Below, piece by piece: positions 46,951 through 59,800 of a stretch of 64,000 bases of DNA; within the stretch, counting starts at the first letter, position 1; every line of letters starts with the position of its first letter. The stretch is from Ectocarpus siliculosus. Lineage: Eukaryota; Sar; Phaeophyceae; Ectocarpales; Ectocarpaceae. The position numbers and the translations under genes are program-made. The notes under the pieces are model-generated. The model saw only the letters and a program-made list of their open reading frames with translations, did no database searches and was not told the origin of the DNA. The DNA lies in assembly GCA_000310025.1 (NCBI GenBank), contig FN649729.1, forward strand, positions 186,001 through 250,000, in the 5' to 3' direction.

Positions 46951-49900
46951 TTAGCAGAAGAGGAAGGTGTTCTTAGCGGAGGCAAGCATGTGTCCCGCAC
47001 GCTCCTCGCCCACGATGCGCTCGAGGCTTAGCCGCTCGAACCTCGTGAAGAGTGAGAGACATGTAACTGCTGTCACGCTCTCCGCTTCCTAAAACAAATC
47101 AAAAGGCAAAGAAAAGAAACGGGAGGCAGCAGAACAGAAAACGGGGGGCAGCAAACGAACGGTTTCTGTGGTGAGAAACAAAACCGTGCGCTCATCGAGC
47201 TCCGTCCAATCGTGCGGTCTCGGCTACGATCAATATGCATTGTGTGAGTGTCATGGCTCGACTCTAACCCCCTTGTCGAACACAAAATACCTACATTGCG
47301 GTCGATTGGCTCACACGGTGAAAGCTTCTCAACCTGGTTCTCCCGTTGGTGCACTGGTACGTTTCAATGAGACATGGTAAGCGTACATAGGACGGTATTT
47401 ACCACCATCAGCTGCTCCGACGCAGGCCGCGCTGGCACTGCGCAATATTACCAAATACAGTGCTTCAATCAATCAACCACCCAAACAACGCAATTGTGGC
47501 CCACGGGTTCTGCCGAGGAAAGAAACGAGAGACACAAACCAAAAAAACAAGGGATTAAGACGATCTATGTACAGCAGTATCTATCTCTGTGACCCACCTC
47601 GAGCAGGTTGACCATCTCGGGATAGAACTGCGGGCATTCCGGCAGGGAGTAGAAGATCAGGTGGTGGATGCCGCGGATGCAGTACCGGTTGAAGAAGTGA
47701 GCGCGACCGGTGTAGAGGAGCAGGTCGCGGTCCCCTCGGAAAAACCTCGCTCGAGATCGTGCCACCTTTGCCAAAAGAAGACGACACATCTTCAACAATC
47801 ATGGACCGCAGTATGCATGCCAAAGGACAACACCACTTGCACCCTCTTTTTCACATACACCGTCGTATCCATACCAACATGTAAACACCAGTTGCAACCT
47901 CCTTTCACCCACCTAGCCTGGTTAACCTGTGAACGCGGAGAACCTCCGAACCCCGGAATAGTGTGCGAGGAATCCGGAGATACAGCAGTATCGGGCGGCC
48001 GTCGGTGCGGTTTCGAATGGTTTCGAATGGTTTCGAATGCCAAGACAGCGATAGGCCGGGGCCCTTAGGAACAAGTCAGCCTAGCGAGCACTCCCAGTGA
48101 ACAGTGAACAACCTGTAGCGCAAGAGACACGACGCTACATACAACCGCTCTCCCTCGTGGCACTAGCAACAGTAAACACGACTAAATAGACACCGCCCGG
48201 TCAAGCAGAGTCTCTGAATTTCGCAACCATCACGGAGGGAGTCATATCGCCAGTTGTCGAATCTATCACTCGCGTTTTAACAAAACGGAGTGGTACATGT
48301 AGCATCTTGTCACCTTAAAATGCTACCACATGCACTATTGTAACCTGTGAAAAAACAAAAAACCTGTGACGTTGCCTGCAGCCAGATCGATATACACGAC
48401 TTCCAAGCTAATGTTGTAATCGGATCGATCGACAAATCAACGGCCGAAGCGAGCAGTCGACAAAACCCCGCCCTCTCTTCACCATCAAAACCCGCCGCAC
48501 GGCATGCTTTTCATCCCGCTTCTGGCGCTCTACGTAGGCTATCGCTTCATATTCTGCTACCCTTGGCCTACGACTACCAATAGCGCACCTCTGAGCCTCT
48601 CGAGTACTCGTGAACGTTCACGACGCTGGCCTTGTTCTTCATGAGGTGGTTCCGCACCCGCACGTAGTCGAAGTAGGACGGGATGAACACCGCCGTGTGG
48701 GTTTGCTTGGCCCTCAGCACCTGCGGCAGGACCGTGCCCACGAAGTAGTCGAAGCGCGAGTCGTCCTGGGTGACGAGAGAATTGCACGGCACTCGCTGGA
48801 ACACCTGCACAAGCAAACAAGAAGATGCTTAATTTTACACGCATATGCACAGGACAGATCAGATCCCTACAGATCGAACTGGCTTTTCGAGAGGAGGGTC
48901 CCTTGCGATCGGTAGGACATACGTGATCGGAGTTAGTTTATTCCAACTTAGTAGTGATCTGGAGGACAGGTGATCTAGGTATGTTTGCTCCATGGTCATC
49001 TGAAGGACACAGGTATCTCATGATCTGTCCTATCCTGGAGTATGCGTGAAACAATACTGACTAGGTTTCCTCGGTGTTACCATGGCTTTCCCTCTTTCTC
49101 AGCCTTCAACCTCATGTGGACCAAATTTCTGCGACCATGCAGATCGTCGGGTACACGTTGCGTACGATTTGCTGTTTCAAATCATCCATTCCTGTCCATG
49201 TACCGTCGTACGCAATGCCTACTATACCCTCTTTAGAGACTTGTCCATTGACGAGATACGGTATGGGGACCCGCAGAGGAGGAATGACCCGGCCGTGCAT
49301 GCCCTCAATACTCGAACAAGTAGGGTTCGACAAATCATTTTTCTTTCCCCCCAGATCGAGTTGAAATACAGGGAAGACTAATTCTCTTAAGAAAAGCAGT
49401 TCGTGTTGTTGTTTTCACATTTAAAAACCGTTCCGATCATTACACAGGTGGTATTTAGGCAGAGGTTAGATCCACGTTGAGAGTTCAGACAACTCCTTCA
49501 ACAGCAAGCTTGACCATTATTTTTTGACAACATGAGATACGAGTGAGGTGCTTGCCTGCAACGCGAGTGGCCCACAGACGAGAAAAGCAACTCGAATACT
49601 GGAAGAAAACAACGCACAAGAGCTGCTCAAAACCAAAAACTAAGGCGTGAAGCAACAGCAGGACGCAGTCGCTCTTGACTGTTCCAGCGTAGACTACAAA
49701 ACAAAACGTATTCCAGCTTCGAATTGCTGACTGATTGCTGCATGGGCATGACCTGGTTTGCGGGGCGGTAAATATGGAGGTAGGTTTCTTGCTGGAAACG
49801 CGGCACGAACCACGTGCGCGAGCCGGAGTTTACCGCAAGAATTCTACGCCGCATTGTTATGCTGGTTGTTGAGTGGGGTAGGTTGCACACTCTTTTATCG

Positions 49901-52900
49901 AATAAGAACTGCCGCAAGCTGTTGGTTCATGAGGCTTTGCCCTAAGTGTCACCTGCTTGGCTTGGAGAGCCACCTCGCAGATGTGCCCGTCTCCGCTGGG
50001 TCTTGAGACCTTGACGACGCCGTCGTGATTCCGTAGATGCCTCGATGCAAAGGCGTTCAGGTTGGGGTCCTGGCCATTCAAACGACACACAAGACAACAA
50101 GACTCAAGACCAGACCAACACGGCTTCGGCCGCGAGACCCGTCGGTGGAAACGCCAACTCGGCAACTCAGAGGGTCTAAGCAAAAAATCGCCATGGCTTT
50201 GTGACGAGAGAAACAAGGCAATACGTAGGTTCGAAGCGCTCGCCGGCCGGATGAAAAGCGTCACACCACGGAAAGGAATAACCTCCGCTACATTTCGCTG
50301 GTGGCCCCAAGCAAGGTTGTATCACATCACGCAGCCAAACACGACCACAAGCAAGCAAGACAACTACAATAGCAGAACACTATGTACCAATAAAGAATAC
50401 TATTCACTCTTAATAATACTAATACGCAGCCCAACGAGTGTGTCCAACAAAAAGCACAGCACGCTGCCACGCTAGCGAAGGCCGGCAAACGCAAACCCCA
50501 CCTGGAAGGCGCTGAAGACAAGCGTCTGCCGGAAGAGCCTTCCCTGTTCGTGCAAGAACAGCGGCCGCACCCTGGAGAAGTCCGCGCGCGACGCCCGCTC
50601 CCCGGTCGGCCTCGAGTTGAGAACCTCCGCGATGTCCGGCACGTACGACCAGTTCTGCATCAGAAACACGTCCGCCCTGTCCAGGATGCAGACCTCTACA
50701 CTCGACAAGAAGTCCGAGTCAACACCACCGCTGCCGTCTCCCTCTCCGCCGTCTCCCGGCACGGATGCACGGTGCAGCGCCACCGGAGAGGCGATGATAA
50801 TGTCGCTGTTGTAGAAGTCGCAGTAGAGGCGCACGCCCACCCCTCTCCCCTCCCCGGGCTTGCCCTTGCCGCCCCCCGGCGACAAGGAGATGCCGAGGGT
50901 GAACATGTCGTCGACGTTGCGGCCCTCCCCTAGCAGAGCCTTCCAGTCTCCGGGCTTGCGCTCGAGGACGGCCTTGGCGCGCTCCGCCCTGGCGTTTCCT
51001 CGCTTGGTGCCGTCTGCTTCCGCCCCCTCGATGTCGCCCTCTCCGTCGTCGTGGCCGTCGGGGCCATACTCCTCGTCGAAGCGGTCCTTGTTGACCGTCA
51101 CCGTCTTGGGGCCCAGCAACTCGATCATCGTCTCCACCACCTCGTGTGCGAGGCCTCGGAAGGGCAGGAGGATAAGGACCTTGGGGCGGGTGAAGCCCTG
51201 GTCCCGCTGCCAGTCGTCCGACTCCGAGTCCACCGTAGCCTTCTTGCTGATTACCGCCGCCGCTGCCCCCCCCCCGGAAGCGGCACCATTGCCAGTAGAG
51301 GACGACGACCCGCTGTTGCTACCAACGGTCAGTGTCTCCGACCCCTTTCCACCGCCCCTCTTTTTTCGAGACTGGTCCTGGCCCCCTGTGCCACCGCCGT
51401 TGCTGTCTTGCTCCGCATCATCGCCGGCGCCAGAGCTGGTTTCTTTTTTGGCTGCCCGGGCCAGCGCCTCGGCTACCCGAGCCTCCTCGGCCGCCTTGCG
51501 CAGACGAGCGGTGTGCCTGACTACCCTGCGCCGCGAGGTGAGGGCGTGGTTGAGAGCGTGCAGCGCGTAGCACCGCCTGATCTCCTCCGCCTCCTCGTCC
51601 CGCCACCCGCAGTAGAGCATGTCCCTATACCCGGTCAGAGATGGCAGCAGCAAGGACTGCAGCTTCGACGCCGGGGCCCCGTCGTTGCACGCCTCCCAGC
51701 CCCGCTCCAAGGAGGGAAGTACCCCCAGTTCGGCGGAGACGCTGGCCCCCTTGGGCAAGGGCGGGGGAACAACAACGTCACCGTCATTTTCTTCTTGTTT
51801 CGCCGCCTTGCGAGAGGCGGCGGCGGAGAGCCCCGCCGCGTCCCACTTGCTCCGCGCCGCACTCGAGGACAGGGGCTTGAACGAGGGCCGCCCGCGATTG
51901 GAGGAAAGTTCCGCCGCCTTCTCCGGCGGGAAAACAGAGGTGGAGACGAAGTGCCGGCAGAACTCGTCTCTGCTGCGACCGGCCGCCCTCCCCCCCTCCC
52001 CCGCCGCGCCCGCGTCGTCATCACTGCTGTCGTCACCGATATCGCTCTCCACGTTGACATCGTGGGTTGAACTCCTGTTGGGCGTTCCTCCGTTCAGATT
52101 CTCTTCGCCGGTGTCCCCGTGCTCTTTGGTATCGTTTCCCTCTCCGTCGACTCCTTCTCCCTCTTGTCCGCTATTGTCGCTATCGTCGTCGTCCGCCTCC
52201 TCCTCTTCCTTGCCGTCCTCCTCCCCTTCCCCGCTGTCGCTACCGGAGGAGCTGCTGCTTCCGTAGCTGTTGTCCCGCCCTTCCCGCTGCATGCGTCTTG
52301 CCACGACCGCTGCCGCGAGGTCCTTGTCTTCGCCGCTCCCGCCCGCCTCCAGCGCAGACAAGAGTTTCTTGTAGCTCGCAAGCCCCGCGTCAAACCCACC
52401 CTTGGCCTCCTCTTCCTCCTCCTCCTCTTTGCCCCCTGCCACGTTGTCATCGTCGCTACTGCTGTAGTACAAGACGTGTCGACCGGCGGCGGCGGCGGGA
52501 GGCTTATCGCCGCGAGGACGTTTCTTCCGCTTCCGCTTCTTGGGCTTGGTGACGAGGACCTCGGCCGGGTCCGTGGTGTTGGACTGGCTCAGCCGCTGCC
52601 GTTGCTCGCGGTCCTTGGTTCTGTTGAGCTCCATGATCTTCATCCGTCGCTGTCGGTCTTGGGCCTCCTGCTCGTTGGTTGCACGACGGAGACGCCAACA
52701 AAGGTCAAGAGCGCTCGCCGATTTCGGTTAAAGACAACACACGCCTCACGTTGATGCTGGGCGTGGGCGTGGATATAACAGCCAACGGCGAGATGCATAT
52801 GCATACGACGTTCCAAGCGTCAAACTGTTATTGGTAGCTAGTTATTGGACAATTAGAGCCGGTGTCCCCGACGGTAAATCTGAGATACAGCAGCAGCAGT

Positions 52901-53434
52901 CCAAACGTCAAAGGAGTGCCTGCCACAGTATTAAGAAGTGATTATAATTAAGAGCTCCACAGCAGGGCAACAGCGAACTCATGCACACACTCAAGTTAGC
53001 GTCCTGGCTAACGAGGAAAGCGGCCTCTCTTGGCCTGCTTGTCCGTGGTGCTTCGAGCCTCGCCGACCGCACATCATCCACACACCATTTCGCAACATCG
53101 TCTACGTTTCAAATTGCGGGAGCTGATTCGAGTTGCTGCAGGGGGAGCTCCTACATACCCAAGGCGGAGGTTCGCAAGTTCACATCGCCCTCATCTGCCT
53201 CTACTACATGTATCTCTACTGGCTACACGGTGGCGGCAGCAGTGGCTCCGCACCTATGCCTACCTGTGTCAAGCGTCTCTTCTTCTTGACTGGCTGGCCC
53301 TGCTGCTCGTCCTCCCGACCGGCGCCTTCATCTCCCCATTTGGAGGCGCCGCCGCCGCCGCCCTTCTTGCCCTTCTTTCCCTTGCCATTCTTCCCACCCT
53401 TCCCCTTGCTCAAACCTTTCCCTCGATTTCCCAT
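46951..53434 (-). CDS. UTP25: U3 snoRNA-associated protein UTP25 (digestive-organ expansion factor family), 6 exons
   Basis: Minus-strand exons: 53434-53264, 52667-50502, 50069-49953, 48804-48589, 47765-47598 and 47088-46951. All junctions are phase 0, giving 991 residues. UTP25 is a small-subunit processome component needed for early 18S rRNA processing; it has a helicase-like fold but lacks working helicase motifs. Family landmarks: LLPSLTGYRDMLYCG, PKVLILLPFRGLAHEVV, FYNSDIIIASPVAL, ILDRADVFLMQNWSYV, LFRQTLVFSAFQ, NLNAFASRHLRNHDG, TAVFIPSYFDYVRVRNHL, LLLYTGRAHFFNRYCIRGIHHLIFYSLP and the terminal LSLERIVGEERAG. Exon 1 is Gly/Lys-rich and nucleolar-like. Exon 2 is unusually long and carries extended acidic Ser/Asp/Glu tracts plus Gly-rich insertions absent from shorter relatives. 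Divergent from the sigma gene. Confidence 0.94.
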
Positions 53435-53822
53435 GGCCGCGAGGTCAGCGGTGCAGCAGTTTGAACCAGCAGGTTACGTAACCATGCAGCACATGATGCT
53501 CAATAACACCCTCCCCCCCCCCCGGGGGCTCCGTGTACCCGTATGTTCCAACAGGTACCCCCTGACATTATGACGTGTTCCTGTTTTGCTATCTTGAGCA
53601 GCGAGACCACGGTGTTGAGGTGAAAGCAGGAAGGTGTGTTCGTCAAGCTGCGTCTTGTAACCAAGCAGGCATATTCAGCTCGCGTGCCTGCTGGGAAGTG
53701 CCCCCTGCTGTGCTAGCCGCGGCAAGCCGTAGTTCCTATGAGCTCTAGTTCGTAACGCTTTATTTGCTCGACCAACCGAAAGCGAACCTCAACAGGTAGC
53801 AGGCTTCTCGCTGCCGAGAGGA
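53435..53822. promoter_or_regulatory. Divergent promoter region UTP25/sigma factor
   Basis: The 388 bp between opposed start codons. It contains a C-run at 53513-53523. No defined element assigned. Confidence 0.5.
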
Positions 53823-56800
53823 ATGCGACTATCGCTGCATGCAGCTGCAGCAGTTCTGAGCGTTGGTGCCACTTCAGCCCAGGCCGGGAGTGCAGAATGG
53901 ACCAGGCGAAGAGGGGGGAGCCCAACCGGAGATTGCTTCGCGTTCGTGGGTGCAGGAGCAGGAGCAGGAGCAGGGATGGGCATAAGAAGGGGGGATGGCA
54001 TGCTGTTGACAACACCAGCTGCAGCAGCGATAAGCTTGCGCCGGCGGCGATCAGGGCAGCAGCATGCCTTGTTGATGCAGCTCAACATGCTCCTGTATGA
54101 TGACAACGAGTCCATGGAATACAAGCGCCGGACCGTGACTCGAGGCATCTTTGGCGAGCACGAGAAGGAGGTGTCGGGTTGGATGAAGACGTTCAAGAGC
54201 TTGGACGGGCCGGAGATGCCATTCGACGAGATGTGCGACATGATGGACCGAGGAGACTCGATGCTCAGGGCTAGCAAGGAGAGCAAGGAGAAGAACATGA
54301 GGAGATATAGGCACTTCGACCTCAGGGTAAGCAAATAACGTGGGTGGTCGGGTACAACTCGTCACGCTGAGTTATTGGGTTGGCCTGGTTTTCTCGGCCA
54401 TCTGTTTCTCATGTCGTTCGATTCCGAGGAAAGGCGGCGAGATTACAATGTACAACTAGCAGCGTACCTCCCCGCTAGGATTACAGTGGGAACGTGCCCG
54501 CCGTGTGTCACGCCACGCGCACGGCAAACTCATTGTCGTCGAACCTCTTGCAGCGGTGAACCAAGGTCATACGAACGATCAGCGACAGTTTCCGTCGGCA
54601 ACGCTGGTACATACAATGTCTTTGCTGCGGAAGATTATGCCGACATGCCGACAGATAGGCGAACGCTTCGAACTGACAGCATCCCGCACGTGCCTCTGTA
54701 GATCGACGGGCACGCTGCTGCAGTACGAGAGATTAGGGTGGCATGTGCACTCGACAGTGGACAGAGTTGAAGCACCTAGTACCGGGTAACCCTTCGCGAG
54801 TCACACAGCAGTGATGGCCGGTGTTCTAGCCGCGCGTCCTGCTGGGGGTACTCCCTACATCTGTATTTCCTCCCATACGAAAGGTGTCGCGTGATGCGCA
54901 TGATAAGGTTACCGCTGTGGCGCTGCAGGTAGTGACAGCTTTGTTAAAACGATGGTCCTCAAGTATGCATACGCGCTGTTTGTTCGCCCTTTTCCAATCA
55001 GCCACGTTAGACTTTAAGGTTCAACCAGTCATAAAAGAAGCACCGTGAGATGCCCCGATCTGTTGCTGATTTCATGCTCGATGTGCCTCAAGCCCTTTGT
55101 ACAGCAGTACAGTACAGGAGTAGTTCGATGCCTTGCCTCCCTTCAGTCGCGATGGCCTACTGTACCCTCGTGCCTCCTACACCCTACACTACACCCTACA
55201 GCTTCGCCGTCGTCGGCAACATGAACATGAGAACATAACATGAGAACACATGAGAACATGAACATGAGAACATGAACATGAGAACACGAGAACATGAGAT
55301 CGTCAGCAACGATCACAGACCGAAGCCCCTGGTGTTGCTCTCTCTCTCTTCCTAACGCCCATGTACTGACAACAACATCGACCTTGGTAGCCATCTGGCA
55401 GCATCACGCTTTTCTGTTTTCCTTAGGCCTCGTCCAAGGCCCGACTAAGCCGAACCACCATTCCAACCTCAATGCGTTCGCGTGGTGTCCTCGATTATTC
55501 TTTCCCTCGTCTTCCTGCAGCGGAACCCGGAACTTCTCACCAGAACCGAAGAAATTGAGTTGGGGAGAAAAGTTCAAGAGCTATTGCGGTGGGAACGTGT
55601 GCGGATGTTTCTCGAGGTGAGCAAACACACGCTGTTAGCCCTTGCTAATTGATGTTGTCTGGATGCTGCACATGGAGCCTCTGGGCGTTTCGTTTGGTTT
55701 CGGGATAACGCGTGAGTTCTTTGGATCTGGATTTTCTATTCACCATGCCCTACAAACCCATCCTCCTCGCCTTCCGAACACCTTGCATGTGTTTTTGTCC
55801 CTTCTCGCGACACCCCTTGTGCGCCCGCGGTTCAAACGTGTGTTTGCTTTTTTTTATATATTCTTGCCGGCAGTTGCAGTTGGGTAGAGCAGCGACAATG
55901 GAAGAGTGGGCAGCGGAGCTGGCTACCATGGACGGGGTCGAAGGGCTAGAGAGGGAGATTGGTATCATGAAGGCGGCGAGAGATCGGATGATCTCGTGCA
56001 ACCTTCGCTTGGTGGTGCACATCGCCAGGAGGAAGTTCTACAAGGGGGCATCGGGCACGCTTAAGGTGCTCGCGTTGTTGGTGATTTTCGCCGTTAGATG
56101 ATGATAACTCATCACATCCCTCCCGGTGACGATCATTTGTCCCCCTCCCGACCATTAACAACCGTACCCCTGGTACGATGTAGTACAATGTAATACAATG
56201 TAGTACAATGTAAATGTATCTCGATGGCGCTCGTTCCCATTCCGGTAGCCCAAAAAGTGTCATCTCGTCGAAATCCCGTTCGATGTCTTGGTGTTGTCTT
56301 GGTGTTCTGACGGGTGGGAAGCTGTTCGTCACGTGAACTACCCAACTATTCCGATGGAGAGCGGGGCGTTCCTCCCAAAGTAGACAGGGGGCTATCATGC
56401 GGGCATCCACCCACCATGACCCTACCTTGAGAGGAATTATTTCTCATCATTTCTTGTTTGTTGATAAGTGAGCGGGGGGGGGGGGGGGGGGTACTCATAG
56501 TCGTGCATGCCGTAGTCGTTTGACCATTGACCTCGCATCCCTACAAAGCCGGGACGGAGCACGCCGGGTTCTCACCGGACCAGGCTCTCACATCACCAAG
56601 CGCGAAGCGCCGTGAGGTATTTGGCGAGTCGCATGAAGGGTGAGCTGCATCCTGCTAAGGGTGTTCGGCATCTTGTGCTTACTTCCTTGCGTACGGATGA
56701 CAGCTACGTATGACTTAATTTATTTTCTGGTGCTTTCACTTCCAGAGACAGTTGTAAGCACTGTGTAACTGCCTCGAGGGTGCTCATCCCCCGTTGCGCG

Positions 56801-59800
56801 GAGTGAGGTTTCTCGACCCCGCACAACATGATCTACTCGACCACCATTATGGTTACCGCCAAAAAAAAAAACGAGGTAAAAAAAAAAAAACGGTAACCTG
56901 GTTGCCGAGTTCACGAAGCGAATTGGCTTGTTTTACGACGTCGTTGCCAAGCGACGAAAACCCAATCCCGATGGCAAACACCGAGTGGGGGGCTTGTTTT
57001 ACAAAGTCGTTGCCAAGCGACGAAAACCCAAACCCCGATGGCAAACACCGGGGGGGGCGGCTTGTTTTACAACGTCGTTGCCAAGCGACGAAAACCCAAC
57101 CCCGATGGCAAACACCGGGGGGGGGGGGGGGGGGGGGGGGGNNNNNNNNNNNNNNNNNNNNNNNNNNNNNNNNNNNNNNNNNNNNNNNNNNNNNNNNNNN
57201 NNNNNNNNNNNNNNNNNNNNNNNNNNNNNNNNNNNNNNNNNTGTCCCCCCCCCCCCCCAAAGGGCCCCCCCCCAAAAAAAAACCCGGGGAAAAAAAAAAA
57301 ACCCCCCCCCCGGGTCCCGGGGCCCCAGAGGGAAATTCCCTTTTTCCACCCCCGGTGCCCCAGGGGAAGAAACCCCGCCCCCGGCCCCCCCCCCCGGGGG
57401 GGGCCCCTTTTTTAAAAGGGCGGGCCCGGGGGGCCGACCCCCCCCCCCCGGGGCGCACCCCCCGGGGGGGCCCCCTTTTTTCCCCCGGTGGTCCCCGGGC
57501 GCGGAACCCCCCCCGGGGGGGGAGACCCCGGGGGGGGGGGGGGGGGGGGGGGGAGTAGAAGGTTTGTAGCCCATGGTGGCGGATAGGAAGAGCAATCGCG
57601 GATAGGGAGATGAACAGAAAGAGGAGTCTCCGGCTCGTAACCTATCAACGACGAGGTTGGGTGCAATCCCAAAACCTGCCGCCTTCCTTTAAGGATTCTG
57701 TTTGACAAACGTGACTTCGTGTGGGTTTGTATGATGCTGATACTGATGTAGGTGAGCCTGGAGGATATGATCCAGGATGGTACTGCCGGACTGGTGAAGG
57801 CTGTCGAGAGGTTCGATCCTGAGAAGGTGAGAGTGACTGAGTGACTAGACTACTGTAGTGAACATGCCAGGCGCAAGGGGCCTTTGAAACGTATGTACTT
57901 GAAACACTACCGTTAGGGCAGAGACTTGGCGATGATTGTCAGTCTTTCGCACACCGCTTTCTCCATGAAACAAGGCACACAACTAACTCGAAACTAGATG
58001 CACCACAATTGTTTTTTGTCGTTGCAGTAGCCGCTCTGTTCTTTTCCGTCTTCAAACCGTATTTTTTTTTTTTTCTCGTTTTGTATGCGGTGTCCTTTTG
58101 TGGGAATCAGGGTTTCCGGTTCAGCACGTACGCCACGTGGTGGGTGCACCAGGGCATCCACTGCGGCTTCGCGGACTGCGGGAGGGTGGTGAGATTGCCC
58201 ATGAGCCTTCACACGATGGTGTGCAAGGTGATGAGGCTGCAGACGGCCATGGTAGACCAGCTGGGGAGACAGCCGACCGTGCAGGAGCTATCGCTGGAGA
58301 GCGGGCTCGACGAGCGCAAGGTATCTATCTAGGTGTTGCGGCGTGACTGACAACTCGACTCCTTGTGAACGTGCGGCTCATTTCCCCGACAGCGCCGAAC
58401 GTTAATAGCTGCTGTTGTTCGGAATCGATCTCGAGGCGAAGACAATGGAAAACTGCCTTCGGGCTGCGGTCCGGTTACACACACAGTTTTGTTCTGCAGA
58501 AATGTTGCGTCGGGCTACTTGTCGGCAACCCACACGGACTGCAAAACCTCAACATTCCGCCATGGCAGAGTTGTTTTTCGCATTTCTTCCATTTCGCTTT
58601 TGGTCGTGCTTCTCCTATGTCTCGCGTGCTCTTTGCTTCTGGATAGCTGTTGATGCTTGGTGATGAACACGCCCACCAAGCATGACACCTTTACAGGAAA
58701 TCCTTCAAGTAGAATTTCTGCAAACTTACACAGGCGGATGTCTCTTTGTTGACGATGTTCGTTTTCCACCCGGTCTAAAAACCTCTCCCACTGCTTCCTT
58801 ATATACCGCGTCACCCCCCGCACTACTTGCCAGGTGCCATTGGACTTGTCAGGCTGTTGCTGCTTGTTTACGTGGCAAACAGGGCCAGTTCAACAGCAAT
58901 GCCACGGCTCTTCTCAGTAGACGCCCGTGACTGTCGCTAAGCGTACACCCCCCCCACGTTTGAATTTGTCGACAAGTCAAGAACTGCGTCGTTATTCAAG
59001 AACTGCGTCGTTATTTCGGCACCAGCACCCTCCCCAGTCGCCTGGGACCGCTCGGCTGATTCCAATCAACCTGTTTGTGCCTTTTTCCTATCTTTGAACG
59101 GCTTCGACCAAGCAGGTCGAGAAGTGCCTCCGTGTCAACCAAGTGGAACCCATCTCCCTGGACGGGTATCGCAAAAGCAAGAGCGGGCACCTGAACTTCG
59201 AAAATAGCTTCAGGAGGGAGCGGGTCGGGGATAGCGTCAAATCGGTACAGGAAACGGTAAGCGACCTAGCAAAGGGCCGTCGGTTCGATGCCGCGTGGCG
59301 ATGGAATATTAATAATTAAGAATGGTCGCAAGTCTCAGCAGAGGGACGTTGGGGGCGTTGCTGCTTTCAGTAGGCGCGCACGAACAACGCGAGCATCCAT
59401 TTTTTTTCTTAACACGAGCATCCAACGTTTCCGCTTCTTTCGAGGTCCTATTTAATAGATGCTTGTTGACGGGATCAAGAATCGGTTCCTCGGCCTGAGC
59501 CCAGGCTCTCCTCCTCGTATCTAGTCAACACACGTTGACAACTATTATAGTCCGTGAATCGAGTTGTATGCTTCATGTGCGAGACGGACAAATCCTTTCG
59601 AGGACACAGCGTGCTCTTTTTGTTTGTGACAGCAAAGGAGGCAAGAGCGTCCAGTGGGGGGTAAAAGTGATTCCGGTACGTTACGTCACACGGAACGGTT
59701 CGGTTCGACAAAACAGTGAAACACACATTCTACTGTAGAATTAGGTTTGGGCATCGATCTCTCATTGCCCTCTTCTTTTCGTCTCGGAGATGGAATGGTA

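Noticed and set aside
51051-52070. Plus-strand frame of 339 codons opposite UTP25 exon 2
   Set aside because: It is antisense to strongly supported UTP25 coding sequence; the arginine- and proline-rich composition is typical of a shadow.
56853-57595. Long open frames spanning the assembly gap
   Set aside because: They are produced by N bases and homopolymers within a repeat and a low-quality stretch.
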